In this document: one piece after another, positions 25,117 through 35,201 of the stretch
Numbering within the stretch: the stretch's first letter is position 1
How the letters are laid out: each line of letters opens with the position of its first letter
Assembly (NCBI GenBank): GCA_025463305.1
Contig: JAOBWK010000056.1
Coordinates: 1-64,000 of the forward strand
Length of the DNA stretch: 64,000 nt
From: Ilumatobacteraceae bacterium
GTDB taxonomy: Bacteria; Actinomycetota; Acidimicrobiia; Acidimicrobiales; Ilumatobacteraceae
Direction: 5' to 3'
Translations under genes and position numbers: made by a program
Notes under the pieces: model-generated
What the model saw: only the letters and a program-made list of their open reading frames with translations
Told to the model about the DNA's origin: nothing
Databases searched by the model: none

Positions 25117-26133
25117 TCACTTCGTGGTGAGCCGGCTCACCGAACGGTTCTCGATCCAGTGGCTGCGGTGGTTGGCGAAGCGCGGCGGCCGCGACTGCAG
25201 CACCGTGGTCTCCAGCCACAGCCGCTTGAGGTGGCGGACCCGACCCGCGCTGCGATCGTCCTCGTAGGCCGTGCGCCCGTGGAGCACGTGGTAGTTGTTG
25301 ATGAACTGCATGTCGCCGGGCTGCAGCTCCATCAGCACGTGGTTCTGGGGGTCATCGGCCATCGTCACCACGGCGCGCAGCGCCTCGCGCTGCAACTCGG
25401 TCAGGCGCGGCGCTTCGGGATGGCGCTGGGAGGCGAGGATGTACGGCGGGATGCACCGCACGAACAGCCGGTCGTCCCACGCCGTGAACACCGGCACCGT
25501 GTAGTACGGCTTGCCGCCCGCCGGCTGCTCGCCACGGAAGTCGTAGGGAAGTTCGGCATAGAGGGCCTCGGCGAGATCAGGTCGCTCGGTCACCAGCTGG
25601 TTGTGGATCCGCACGGAGTTCGCCACCGCCGACAGCCCGCCGCTGCGTCCGTTCTCGAGGCACATCAGCCCGACGAGATCGGAGCCGTCGCAGTGGAACG
25701 GCAACGCGAACCCGCCGATCTCGTTGCCGCGCACCGTCGGGTCGTCGCGGTCCTTGTGCTGATCGGTGACGTCACCGAGGACGTGGCCGTGCTTGTTCTG
25801 CGCCCACGGCAGGCCGAGGTGGGTGCCGATGCCCCAGTAGATCGTCTCCATCTCGGCCTGCGAGTACGCCTGCCGGTCGACGCCGCGCAGGCGGACGAAC
25901 CCGCGCCCGTTGATCAGCTCGTCCTCGATCCGGGCCAGGCGGTGCTGCAGGGTCGGCAGCGGGAAGTCGTCGCGGTCGAGCTGGAGGATGTCGTCGCTCT
26001 TGGCCAGCGCGTGGCGCAGTGATGCATCGAGCTCGGTCAGCTCGGCGTCGGTGAAGCGCTCGGTCCACACGTCTTCGTCGGCGACGTCGGCCGCCGTCCA
26101 CTCGCACTTCGGCTCGAGGATGCGCACGCTCAC
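25117..26133 (-). CDS. TauD/TfdA-family dioxygenase
   Basis: 338 residues. LPFHCDGSDLVGLM has the His-x-Asp iron ligands, YHVLHGRTAYED the distal His and RRHLKRLWLE-like region the 2-oxoglutarate Arg (RVRHLKRLWLET). Related to the TauD members sometimes called gamma-butyrobetaine-like. The GTG at 26133 overlaps the stop of the deacylase gene (GTGA), so the enzyme is made together with the N-acyl amino acid deacylase. Substrate unknown. Confidence 0.84.
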   Translation of the reverse strand: MSVRILEPKCEWTAADVADEDVWTERFTDAELTELDASLRHALAKSDDILQLDRDDFPLPTLQHRLARIEDELINGRGFVRLRGVDRQAYSQAEMETIYWGIGTHLGLPWAQNKHGHVLGDVTDQHKDRDDPTVRGNEIGGFALPFHCDGSDLVGLMCLENGRSGGLSAVANSVRIHNQLVTERPDLAEALYAELPYDFRGEQPAGGKPYYTVPVFTAWDDRLFVRCIPPYILASQRHPEAPRLTELQREALRAVVTMADDPQNHVLMELQPGDMQFINNYHVLHGRTAYEDDRSAGRVRHLKRLWLETTVLQSRPPRFANHRSHWIENRSVSRLTTK

Positions 26134-27869
26134 GACGCCACCGCCGTCGTGCCGGTCGTTGCCGTCGTCGTAGGCGTCGGCGCGGCCTGCTGGCCGCGAA
26201 CCAGGCGACCGGGCAGCGCACCGGTGGCGACACCACCGGCGTACGTCTCGGTGCCGGACACGAACGTGTGCAGGTAGCCGTGCGCCTTCTGCAGCAGGCG
26301 TTTGCCGCCCGCCGGGAGGTCGTGGACGATCTCCGGCGGATCGAGCGCCAGGTGCTCGAAGTCGATCACGTTGACATCGGCCTTGTAGCCCGGCGCGAGC
26401 AGCCCGCGGTCGAGCAACCCGACGGCTTCGGCGGTCCGGCGGCACTGCTGCTCGATCAGGAACGGGATCTCGAACAGCGGACCGCGGGTGCGGTCGCGGG
26501 CCCAGTGCACGAGCAGCGACGTCGGGAAGCTGCCGTCGCAGATCATGCCGAGGTGCGCCCCGCCGTCACTCAACCCGGGAACCGTGAGCGGGTGGGCCAT
26601 CATCTCGGCGGCGGCGTCGAGGCTGCCGTCGAAGTAGTTCAGCACCGGCAGGTACAGCAGGGCGCGGCCCTCGTCGGCGAGCAGCAGATCGACGAGCAGC
26701 GCGAACGGCGAGACGCCGTCGCGCGCTGCTCGCGCAGCGATGCTGTCCTCCGGCCGCGGCTCGTACTGCGGCGGGTTGCCGAGCTCGAAGATCCGCTCGA
26801 GCGAGAGGCGTTGCTCCGACGCAGCGAGCTCGGTGACGAGCACCTCGCGTCGATCGATGGGCGACAGGGCCCGCACCTGATCGGCGAGCGGCAGTGCGGC
26901 GACGGCGCGGTACGCCGCCGTGGCGCGCAGCGGGTTGATCGTGCCCTGCATCCCGATCAGCACGCCGACCGCTCGGGCCGCGACCTGGGCCCGCATCGTC
27001 AGCCCCTCGGCACGTGCGGTCTCGAGCAGCGCGAGCCGCGAGCGGTAGCCGAGTCCGGGCGCGGCCTGGGAGAGCGAGATCGACAGCGGTCGCCCCGACG
27101 CCCGCATCATCTCCAACAGCGTCTCGTCCTCCACGTGGCGATCGGTGAAGTCGCTGACGACCTGCAGCACGCCGCGCCCCGTGGCACCGATCGCGGCAGC
27201 GATGCCGACCAGCTCGTCGCGGGACGCCGTGAGCGTCGGCGTCGGCTCGCCGCGGCTGGTGCGGTGGTTGAGCGTGCGCGAGGTCGTGAAGCCGAGGGCT
27301 CCGGCACGGATGCCTTCGGCGGCGATCCGGCCCATCTCGGCGATCTCGTCCGGCGTCGCCTCCTCACGGTCCGCGCCGCGCTGGCCCATCACGTAGACGC
27401 GCACGGGTGCGTGGCAGACCTGGGCTGCGAGGTCGATGTCGTAGTGGCGCGAGCCGAGCAGGTCGAGGTAGTCGGCGACGGACTCCCACTGCCACGAGAG
27501 GCCTTCCTGCAGCACGACGCCCGGAAGGTCCTCGACGCCCTCCATCAACTCCACCAGCATCGCGTGGTCGGTGGACCGCACGGGTGCGAAACCGACGCCG
27601 CAGTTGCCGGCGACGACGGTGGTGACGCCGTGATCCGACGACGGCTGCAGCCGGCTGTCCCACGTCGCCTGACCGTCGTAGTGGGTGTGCACGTCGACGA
27701 AGCCCGGCGTCACCAACGCGCCGTCGGCGTCGATCTCGCGAGACCCGCGGCCCGACACCTGACCGACCTCGACCACCACACCGTCCGCGATCGCCACGTC
27801 GGCGGTGCGCGCCGGCGCGCCCGTCCCGTCGACCACGGTCCCCGACCGGATCACCACATCGAACGTCAT
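26130..27869 (-). CDS. N-acyl-D-amino-acid deacylase-like amidohydrolase
   Basis: 579 residues of the amidohydrolase-3/D-aminoacylase family. [19 protein letters not shown] carries the HxH metal motif, [11 protein letters not shown] is a family hallmark, [19 protein letters not shown] holds the catalytic Asp region and [17 protein letters not shown] closes the beta-sandwich. Family enzymes hydrolyse N-acyl-D-amino acids or related amides. First gene of an operon with the TauD oxygenase; a GGGGG ribosome binding site lies before the ATG. Divergent from a TetR gene across a cluster of inverted repeats, so likely repressed by it. A paralogue is at 30265. Confidence 0.85.
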   Translation of the reverse strand: MTFDVVIRSGTVVDGTGAPARTADVAIADGVVVEVGQVSGRGSREIDADGALVTPGFVDVHTHYDGQATWDSRLQPSSDHGVTTVVAGNCGVGFAPVRSTDHAMLVELMEGVEDLPGVVLQEGLSWQWESVADYLDLLGSRHYDIDLAAQVCHAPVRVYVMGQRGADREEATPDEIAEMGRIAAEGIRAGALGFTTSRTLNHRTSRGEPTPTLTASRDELVGIAAAIGATGRGVLQVVSDFTDRHVEDETLLEMMRASGRPLSISLSQAAPGLGYRSRLALLETARAEGLTMRAQVAARAVGVLIGMQGTINPLRATAAYRAVAALPLADQVRALSPIDRREVLVTELAASEQRLSLERIFELGNPPQYEPRPEDSIAARAARDGVSPFALLVDLLLADEGRALLYLPVLNYFDGSLDAAAEMMAHPLTVPGLSDGGAHLGMICDGSFPTSLLVHWARDRTRGPLFEIPFLIEQQCRRTAEAVGLLDRGLLAPGYKADVNVIDFEHLALDPPEIVHDLPAGGKRLLQKAHGYLHTFVSGTETYAGGVATGALPGRLVRGQQAAPTPTTTATTGTTAVAS

Positions 27870-27907
27870 GCCCTACCCCCTGCCTGGACCCCAAGGCGCG
27901 GCGTCCA

Positions 27908-27943
27908 ACACTGCTCAGTGTCACATGTGGCACTCAGGAGTGT
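27908..27943. promoter_or_regulatory. Clustered TetR-type operators between deacylase and TetR genes
   Basis: ACACTGCTCAGTGT (27908-27921, perfect) and GCACTCAGGAGTGT (27930-27943, core CACTC/GAGTG perfect) are 22 bases apart, two helical turns, sharing CACT-N4-AGTG. The eight bases between them, CACATGTG, are a palindrome too, so the whole stretch is nested dyads. Confidence 0.62.
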
Positions 27944-27951
27944 CAAGGAGC

Positions 27952-27957
27952 TAGTGT
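27952..27957 (+). promoter_or_regulatory. -10 element of the TetR gene
   Basis: TAGTGT ends eight bases before the ATG at 27966. Confidence 0.4.
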
Positions 27958-27965
27958 GTCCGTCG

Positions 27966-28595
27966 ATGACGGTGGAAGCGACGAGCATGGCGACCGGAAC
28001 TCTTGCCGACGTGAAGCGGCAGGCCGCCGTCGAGCAGATGCTGCTGCGCGTGCGCCAACTGGTGATGCAGCGCGGGCTCGACGTGACGATGGACGAGATC
28101 GCCGACGGCATCGGGGTCGGCCGGCGCACCCTGTTCCGCCACTTCGAGACCCGCGAGCGCCTCCTCGCCCAGGCACTCGAGGCCGGGATCCAGCGCTACG
28201 GCGAGCGGCTGCCCGCCTACGCCGGCGATTGGCGGCTGTGGTTGCGCCAGCTGTGCGACGCCGCCCATCAGATGCAGGCCGAGTACGGGCCCGGCTTCTG
28301 GGAGCTCACCAACCGCTCCGACCTCCCGGCCGAGATCGCCGCCGTCGAGGAGCGCCGTCACGCCCGCCGTCAGCGGGCGATGACCCGGATCGCACGCAAG
28401 CTCTGGGTCGAGGTCGGCGGCGTCGGTGACGTGCCGACCAGCGTCCACGCGGCCGTGGGTGCGCACCTGAGCTCGCGCTTCACGGCGGCCGTCACGATCG
28501 ATGTGGGCGAGACGTGGCAGGTCGCCGCGGATCTCGCCGAGGCTGCGATCCGCTCGACCGTCGAGACCGCCGTCAGGACGGTCGGTCACCGATGA
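27966..28595 (+). CDS. TetR-family transcriptional regulator
   Basis: 209 residues. The DNA-binding domain at about 20-65 (LDVTMDEIADGIGVGRRTLF, then RHFETRERLL) is followed by a helical ligand domain. It faces the deacylase-TauD operon; the paired dyads between them are its likely operators. The ATG at 27966 is preferred; an in-frame GTG at 27954 would lie in the -10. The 3' end overlaps the TauD gene on the other strand by 23 bases. Confidence 0.85.
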   Translation: MTVEATSMATGTLADVKRQAAVEQMLLRVRQLVMQRGLDVTMDEIADGIGVGRRTLFRHFETRERLLAQALEAGIQRYGERLPAYAGDWRLWLRQLCDAAHQMQAEYGPGFWELTNRSDLPAEIAAVEERRHARRQRAMTRIARKLWVEVGGVGDVPTSVHAAVGAHLSSRFTAAVTIDVGETWQVAADLAEAAIRSTVETAVRTVGHR

Positions 28596-29535
28596 CGGAC
28601 GCCCGTTCCATCACCCGCACATCGGGCCAGTAGTCTGAGTTGGCATAGTGCTGGACGGCGCGGTTGTCCCAGAACGCGATCGAGTCCGGACGCCACTGGA
28701 ACCGGCACTGGTACTCGGGAAGATCCGCGAAGCGGCACAGCCGATCGATCAGATCGTGGCTCGCGTCGTCGTCCATGCCGACGATGCCGGTGACGAAGAA
28801 GCGGTTGACGTACATCAGCCGCCGACCCGTCTCCGGGTGGGTGCGGATGACCGGATGCTCGACCTTCGGATAGCGGCGCTGCATCTCGGCGAGTGCCGCC
28901 GCGTCGAGGCCCTTGCCGAACGAGTTGGTGAAGTCGTGCACGGCGACGAGACCGTCGACCTCGTCGCGCAGCTCCTGCGGCAGGCCGTCGTACAGCGCCG
29001 CCATGTCGGCGAACAGCGTGTCGCCACCCGAGGGCGGCACCGAGACCGCGCGCAGGATCGCGCCCATCGACGGCTCTGCCCGCCAGCTGACATCGCTGTG
29101 CCAGCCGTTCTCGTAGCCGCCGACGTCCGCCGACTTGGCGAAGCGCACGAGCTCCGGGTGTTCGGCGTTGGCCGGGATGAACGGATGGATCTCCAGGTCG
29201 CCGAAGCGGCGCGCGAACGCGACGTGCTGCGCTCCCGTCAGCGGCTGATCGCGGAAGAAGATGACCTTGTAGTCGAGCAGCGCCTGGCGGAGCTCGGCGA
29301 TGACGTCGTCGGCCAGGTCGTCGCGGAGGTCGACACCGGCGATCTCGGCACCGATCGTGGCACCCAGGACCGACGCCTCGAAGTGCTGCCAGGTCAGGTT
29401 GCGGAGACGATGGCGTTCGGCGGCCAGGTGACCGAGTGGACCGACCTCGGTGCGGTAGCCGCCGAGCCGGACCCGCTTCGCCTCCAGGCCGGTCCCCGGC
29501 TGCCGCTCCCCCGTCTTCACTGCTGCGTCGCTCAT
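28573..29535 (-). CDS. TauD/TfdA-family dioxygenase
   Basis: 320 residues, close to the canonical TauD form: GAEIAGVDLRDDL, VIFFRDQPLTGAQHVAFARR, WHSDVSWRAEPSMG with His-x-Asp, PPSGGDTLFADM, THPETGRRLMYVNRFF and AVQHYANSDYWPDVRVMER with the distal His and the Arg for 2-oxoglutarate. Taurine, sulfonate or phenoxyalkanoate-type substrates are typical; none is proven here. The ATG has TACCAT seven bases upstream. An 18-bp palindrome lies over that promoter and the divergent TetR gene follows. Confidence 0.87.
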   Translation of the reverse strand: MSDAAVKTGERQPGTGLEAKRVRLGGYRTEVGPLGHLAAERHRLRNLTWQHFEASVLGATIGAEIAGVDLRDDLADDVIAELRQALLDYKVIFFRDQPLTGAQHVAFARRFGDLEIHPFIPANAEHPELVRFAKSADVGGYENGWHSDVSWRAEPSMGAILRAVSVPPSGGDTLFADMAALYDGLPQELRDEVDGLVAVHDFTNSFGKGLDAAALAEMQRRYPKVEHPVIRTHPETGRRLMYVNRFFVTGIVGMDDDASHDLIDRLCRFADLPEYQCRFQWRPDSIAFWDNRAVQHYANSDYWPDVRVMERASVIGDRPS

Positions 29536-29542
29536 CTGCCCG

Positions 29543-29563
29543 ATGGTAAGGAACATTCCTTAC
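29543..29563. promoter_or_regulatory. TauD promoter and perfect TetR-type palindrome
   Basis: GTAAGGAA-CA-TTCCTTAC is perfect at 29546-29563. The TauD -10, TACCAT on the minus strand at 29548-29543, overlaps its edge and lies seven bases before the ATG at 29535. Binding here would block the TauD promoter directly and sit in the upstream region of the TetR promoter. Confidence 0.68.
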
Positions 29564-29594
29564 TTTGGCAAGTCGCGCCGGCACGTTCATCGCC

Positions 29595-29600
29595 TAGCGT
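29595..29600 (+). promoter_or_regulatory. -10 element of the TetR gene
   Basis: TAGCGT ends six bases before the GTG at 29607; leaderless transcript expected. Confidence 0.5.
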
Positions 29601-29606
29601 TGCGCC

Positions 29607-30221
29607 GTGGTGAACCCCGGCTCAGCGACACCGGACCGGATCCTCGACGCGGCCGAGCGCTTGTTCGCCGAGCGCGGCATCGACGGCACGACGGTGAGCG
29701 CCATCATCGACCTGGCCGGGGCCAAGAACAAGTCCGCCGTCGCCTACCACTTCGGCTCGAAGCCGGCGCTGCTCGAGGCCGTGCTGACCCCGCACCTCGC
29801 GGCCATCGACGTGCACCGCGAGGCGCTGCTCGACGCGATCGACGCGTCGGGCACGGCGACGCTCGAGCAGCTCGTCGCGGCGTTGGTGGTGCCGGTGGCG
29901 GCCAAGCTGGAGACGCCATCGGGCGTGCGGTACCTGCAGATCCAGGCATCGCTGCTCGGGTTCCCGAACCGGGCAGCCCTGCCCGTCTCGATCATCGACC
30001 CCCGCAACCGGTTCCGCCGGCTCGACGGGATGATGGCCACGGTGACGCTCGGCGGCCCGCACGTCGATGCCAACCGGATGCTCATCGCCGGCCTGGTGTT
30101 CCACGGCCTCGCCGACTTCGCCCGGCTGCCGCGCCCCACACGACGACAGCGCGACGAGTTCGTGCTCGCGCTCACCGATGCCGTCGTGGCCATCCTGCGC
30201 GCCGACGACGCCGCCCGCTGA
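29607..30221 (+). CDS. TetR-family transcriptional regulator
   Basis: 204 residues. Helix-turn-helix at about 25-60 (TVSAIIDLAGAKNKSAVAYH, then FGSKPALLEAVL). GTG start fixed by the -10 six bases upstream. It is divergent from the TauD gene and 43 bases upstream of the second deacylase gene; the 18-bp palindrome in the divergent gap is its likely site. Confidence 0.87.
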   Translation: MVNPGSATPDRILDAAERLFAERGIDGTTVSAIIDLAGAKNKSAVAYHFGSKPALLEAVLTPHLAAIDVHREALLDAIDASGTATLEQLVAALVVPVAAKLETPSGVRYLQIQASLLGFPNRAALPVSIIDPRNRFRRLDGMMATVTLGGPHVDANRMLIAGLVFHGLADFARLPRPTRRQRDEFVLALTDAVVAILRADDAAR

Positions 30222-30252
30222 CCCGCTGACGATCGCCTCCCGTCACCGGACC

Positions 30253-30258
30253 TACACT
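30253..30258 (+). promoter_or_regulatory. -10 element of the second deacylase gene
   Basis: TACACT ends six bases before the ATG at 30265, so this gene has its own leaderless promoter in addition to possible read-through from the TetR gene. Confidence 0.45.
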
Positions 30259-30264
30259 TCGGCG

Positions 30265-31956
<1,692 letters not shown>

Positions 31957-31987
31957 GCGATCACGATCCGGCAGGATCCACCGCCTG

Positions 31988-32009
31988 ATCGGCATACGCT
32001 CTTGCCGAT
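31988..32009. promoter_or_regulatory. XRE-gene promoter enclosed in an inverted repeat
   Basis: Arms ATCGGCA (31988-31994) and TGCCGAT (32003-32009) are perfect with eight bases between them. The spacer contains the -10 TACGCT (31995-32000), and the right arm runs into the ATG at 32008. Autorepression by the encoded protein is the simple reading. Confidence 0.6.
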
Positions 32010-32622
32010 GAAGCAAGACCCCCCTGCGACGGGCAAACCGGCCGGCGGCATCGACGAGATCGTCCGCCAGCGGCTGCGCAGCCTGCGCCTGTCACGCGGC
32101 TGGACGCTCGACGACCTCGCCAGCCGGTCGCACATCGGTGCCTCCACGATCAGCCGGATCGAGACCGGTCACCGCCGGCTCGCGCTCGACAACCTCGCCG
32201 ATCTCGCCAGCGCGCTGGAGGTCAGCGTCGACGAGCTGCTCGGCGACGACAACGACGACGACGTGGTGATCCGCCCCGTGCGCGACAGCCGCCACAACGC
32301 GGTGCACTGGCCGCTCACCCGGATGCACGATCCGTCCGGGCGCGTCGTGATGAAGATGCGCATCCCTGCGGCGAAGACGCCACCGACCGCGCAGGTGCAT
32401 CCCGGGCGCGACTGGTTCTTCGTGCTCGAGGGCACGGCGCGGCTCGTGCTCGGCGATCGCGAGCACCTCGTCGAGCCCGGCCAGGCGGCCGAGTTCAACA
32501 CGATGACGCCGCACTCGATCACCGGCTACGGCGGTCCGGTCGAGATCCTCACCATCTTCGACCGCGCCGGTGAGGCCGCCCATGTGCACGGCAGCGCGGC
32601 GGGCTCAGCCGGTCAGGCGTGA
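32008..32622 (+). CDS. XRE-cupin transcriptional regulator
   Basis: 204 residues. An XRE/lambda-repressor-type helix-turn-helix ([34 protein letters not shown]) at about 20-75 is joined to a cupin at about 110-195 ([35 protein letters not shown]). This is the layout of small-molecule-sensing repressors of amino acid, polyamine or antibiotic pathways. The ATG is preferred over a TTG six bases upstream. It may control the preceding deacylase or only itself. Its 3' end overlaps the converging thioredoxin-like gene by 18 bases. Confidence 0.87.
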   Translation: MKQDPPATGKPAGGIDEIVRQRLRSLRLSRGWTLDDLASRSHIGASTISRIETGHRRLALDNLADLASALEVSVDELLGDDNDDDVVIRPVRDSRHNAVHWPLTRMHDPSGRVVMKMRIPAAKTPPTAQVHPGRDWFFVLEGTARLVLGDREHLVEPGQAAEFNTMTPHSITGYGGPVEILTIFDRAGEAAHVHGSAAGSAGQA

Positions 32623-33474
32623 CGCGATCGCGGCGATGGCCGGTGCGGTGCACACCGCCGCGGGCTGGTTGCCGGTGACCTGGCACAGCGTCGCGGTGAT
32701 GACGTTGGCCGTGCCGAGCACGCTCTTGGCGATCGCGGAGGTGGGCGTCGACAGTGCGGTCGCCACCTCGAGCGCGCTGTGTCCCTGCAGCACCGACGGA
32801 TCGTACGACGCGCCCGAGATCAGGTACTTGCCGGCGAAGTCGACGAAGGGGATGCTGCCATCGGGCGAGAGCTGGCTGACGGCCGCCTGCTGCTCCGCCG
32901 TCGGCGTGTCGAGCGCCGTGTAGCCACCGGATCCGTTGGGCTGGTTGGTGGCCACCTCGACCGGGGTGAAGGCGAGGTAGTCGCTGGTGAAGGTCGACCC
33001 GTGGAACGACAGCGTCGGCGTGTTCGGGTACACGTCGCTGCTGGAGGAATGGGTGACACCGACGCCGGTGAACGTGCCGAACCGCGACAGCGCGACCGCG
33101 AGCGGCCAGCGTTCGGCGGCGCAGAACGGGCAGTACTCGGCGCCGAGGTAGAGCACCTCCGGCTTGCCGCCGACCGACAGCGCTGTGCCCGACACCGCGC
33201 TCGGCAGGGTCTTCACCGACTCGGTGCCGACGCCTTCCTGCACGCTTGCGGGCACGGACGTGACGGCCTGGACGACGCCGGTGACGTCGCCGGCGGCCAC
33301 CGTCGTGCCCGGCGACTTCGACGACGACCCGGAGTTGGTGGCGATCGCCACCGACAGCGCGGCCACCACGACGACCGCGACGGCGACGCCCAGCAGCAGC
33401 CGGCTGCGCCGCTTGGCTGCCTGGAGCTCAGCCTTGCTCGGAACTCTCGGACGGTTGCTCGACGGCTTGCTCAT
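32605..33474 (-). CDS. DUF929 membrane-anchored thioredoxin-like protein
   Basis: 289 residues. Basic N-terminus, one helix at about 26-46 ([19 protein letters not shown]), then an extracytoplasmic domain with [15 protein letters not shown], a CPFC thioredoxin-like active site, as in DUF929 proteins. Two further Cys lie near the C-terminus (LCQVTG, AAVCTAP). It starts inside the end of the DsbB-like gene (47-base overlap). Probably the DsbA- or DsbG-like partner of the DsbB protein, forming disulfides outside the membrane. Confidence 0.82.
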   Translation of the reverse strand: MSKPSSNRPRVPSKAELQAAKRRSRLLLGVAVAVVVVAALSVAIATNSGSSSKSPGTTVAAGDVTGVVQAVTSVPASVQEGVGTESVKTLPSAVSGTALSVGGKPEVLYLGAEYCPFCAAERWPLAVALSRFGTFTGVGVTHSSSSDVYPNTPTLSFHGSTFTSDYLAFTPVEVATNQPNGSGGYTALDTPTAEQQAAVSQLSPDGSIPFVDFAGKYLISGASYDPSVLQGHSALEVATALSTPTSAIAKSVLGTANVITATLCQVTGNQPAAVCTAPAIAAIASRLTG

Positions 33475-34021
33475 CGGATGGCTCCTTGGCGGACTGGGTG
33501 GCGACGAGCGCCAGGGTGATGATCAGGACGAACGCGCTCATCGCCATGAACGGCAGCGACACGAAGCCGAGCTCCCAGACGTAGCGGGTGGTGCACGGGT
33601 TGTTCAGGCTGCAGAACGTGTGCTGGTCCGGGAACGCCTGCAGCTGGGTGTGGTAGATCGAGATGACGAGCCCGACGAGGGCAACGGGCACGACGTATCG
33701 CCAGACCTGACGGTCCCTGCGCCACGCCGCGACGAGGAGCACCAGGCTGAACGGATAGACGCAGATCCGCTGGTACCAGCACAGCTCGCACGGCAGGAAG
33801 TCGGCACCCAGCGAGTAGTAGAGGCTGCCAGCGGTCGTGGTGGCGGCCACCAGCCAGCCGAGCCACAGCGCGCTGTCGGCGATGGTGGACAACATCGCCC
33901 GCGTCCCGGCCGACGCGTCGGATCGGCGGGCCAGGATCCACACGGCGACGACGAAGACCGCCGCGGCGAGGCTGACGAGCGACAGGAGCGCGAAGAACCG
34001 CGACAGCGTCTCCGTGCTCAT
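33428..34021 (-). CDS. DsbB-family disulfide bond formation protein
   Basis: 197 residues, four or five membrane helices. [15 protein letters not shown] contains the first Cys pair, and [15 protein letters not shown] the second, facing outward as in DsbB/BdbC. It passes electrons from the thiol oxidase partner to quinone. Upstream half of a two-gene operon with the DUF929 protein, which overlaps it. Not every actinobacterial DsbB has a partner so closely linked, which supports a dedicated pair. Confidence 0.85.
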   Translation of the reverse strand: MSTETLSRFFALLSLVSLAAAVFVVAVWILARRSDASAGTRAMLSTIADSALWLGWLVAATTTAGSLYYSLGADFLPCELCWYQRICVYPFSLVLLVAAWRRDRQVWRYVVPVALVGLVISIYHTQLQAFPDQHTFCSLNNPCTTRYVWELGFVSLPFMAMSAFVLIITLALVATQSAKEPSDEQAVEQPSESSEQG

Positions 34022-34091
34022 CCGTTCGCCTGCGATCTCACGGCAGCACAGTCGCCCACCAGGGGCGATCAGTTCCGCGCCGGGCCAAGCG

Positions 34092-35189
34092 TCACGCGCG
34101 CAGGAACTGGACCGCGTCGAGATCGAGCGCGTGCATCGAGTGCCGGGTGGCCATCGTCAGGAACATCTCGTCGCCGCGGTCGGTGCGCTCGACGAGCATG
34201 CTCGCGGCCACGGCCATCACCAGACCGGCCCACGTGCTGCGCCGGTAGTCGCGGTAGCACTGATCCCAGCCGTAGTCCTGCACGCCGGCGGCGAGCAGCC
34301 GGGCGTGGTACCCGCGCACGAGGTCGGCCTCGGCATGGCGACGATCCGACGGCTGCATGCCCGCACCGATGAAGTAGGCGACGTCCTGCATGGCCGGACC
34401 GTGGGTGCACGTCTGCCAGTCGACGACGGTGACGGACAGCCCCTCCGCGAGGGACGGGTCCTCGCGGAACAGCAGGTTGTCGAGTCGGTAGTCGCCGTGC
34501 ACGATCGTCCACGGCTCGGTGTCGGCACCGAAGTAGATCGGCAGTGCGCCGAACAGGGCGTTGCCGGCCTCGTGGACGACAGGGTCCATCTCGACCGCGT
34601 ACCGATCGCGGAAGCCGTCCCACAGCCCTGGCAGGAGCATGCACAGGAACTGGCTCTGCAGCGCCCGGTCGGTGTGCAGCCAGTCGATGTCGGTCAGCGC
34701 GGGATCGTCCCAGCGCGGCGCGTGCAGCTGGACGAGCTGGTCGACGGCCACCTGGGCGACGTCGGGCGTGCAGCCGGCGAGCTGATCACCCTGGCGGGCC
34801 GGCGCGAGGTCCTCCATCAGCAGCACGAAGCTGGCCGTGTCGACGTCGATGTCGGCGTGGAACACGCCCGGGGTGCGCACCGGCAGCCCTGGCGCGAGCT
34901 GCTGGTAGAAGCGGACCTCGTTCTCGTAGCTGCGCAGCGCCTTGGCGGTGGCCCGGCTGGTCTCGTCGGCGGCGGGCAGCTTGGCGATCACCGTCGAGGG
35001 CGCATCGGTGGGCTGGTCGTACTGCAGGCTGATGCGCACGCTGTCGCACATCTGCCCGGTGCCGACGGGGGTGAGCTCGGCGGCCACCACGACGGCGCCC
35101 GCGAGACGGCCCGACGCGCCGAGCGCCGCGGTGAGCCAGTCGGGCGTGAGGGCATCGGGCGTGTCGGCGATGGGGATCGTGGGGTTCAT
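34092..35189 (-). CDS. APH/ecdysteroid-kinase-like phosphotransferase
   Basis: 365 residues. Protein-kinase-like fold: VIAKLPAADE gives the Lys, YENEVRFYQQLAP the Glu, IVHGDYRLDNLLF the catalytic loop and VVDWQTCTHGP the metal-binding Asp. Family members phosphorylate antibiotics, sugars, sterols or amino alcohols. Twelve bases downstream of the P450 gene, last gene of the VOC-TetR-P450-kinase row, so it may phosphorylate the hydroxylated P450 product. That coupling is inference. Confidence 0.84.
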   Translation of the reverse strand: MNPTIPIADTPDALTPDWLTAALGASGRLAGAVVVAAELTPVGTGQMCDSVRISLQYDQPTDAPSTVIAKLPAADETSRATAKALRSYENEVRFYQQLAPGLPVRTPGVFHADIDVDTASFVLLMEDLAPARQGDQLAGCTPDVAQVAVDQLVQLHAPRWDDPALTDIDWLHTDRALQSQFLCMLLPGLWDGFRDRYAVEMDPVVHEAGNALFGALPIYFGADTEPWTIVHGDYRLDNLLFREDPSLAEGLSVTVVDWQTCTHGPAMQDVAYFIGAGMQPSDRRHAEADLVRGYHARLLAAGVQDYGWDQCYRDYRRSTWAGLVMAVAASMLVERTDRGDEMFLTMATRHSMHALDLDAVQFLRA

Positions 35190-35201
35190 CGCGACTCGGC
35201 C

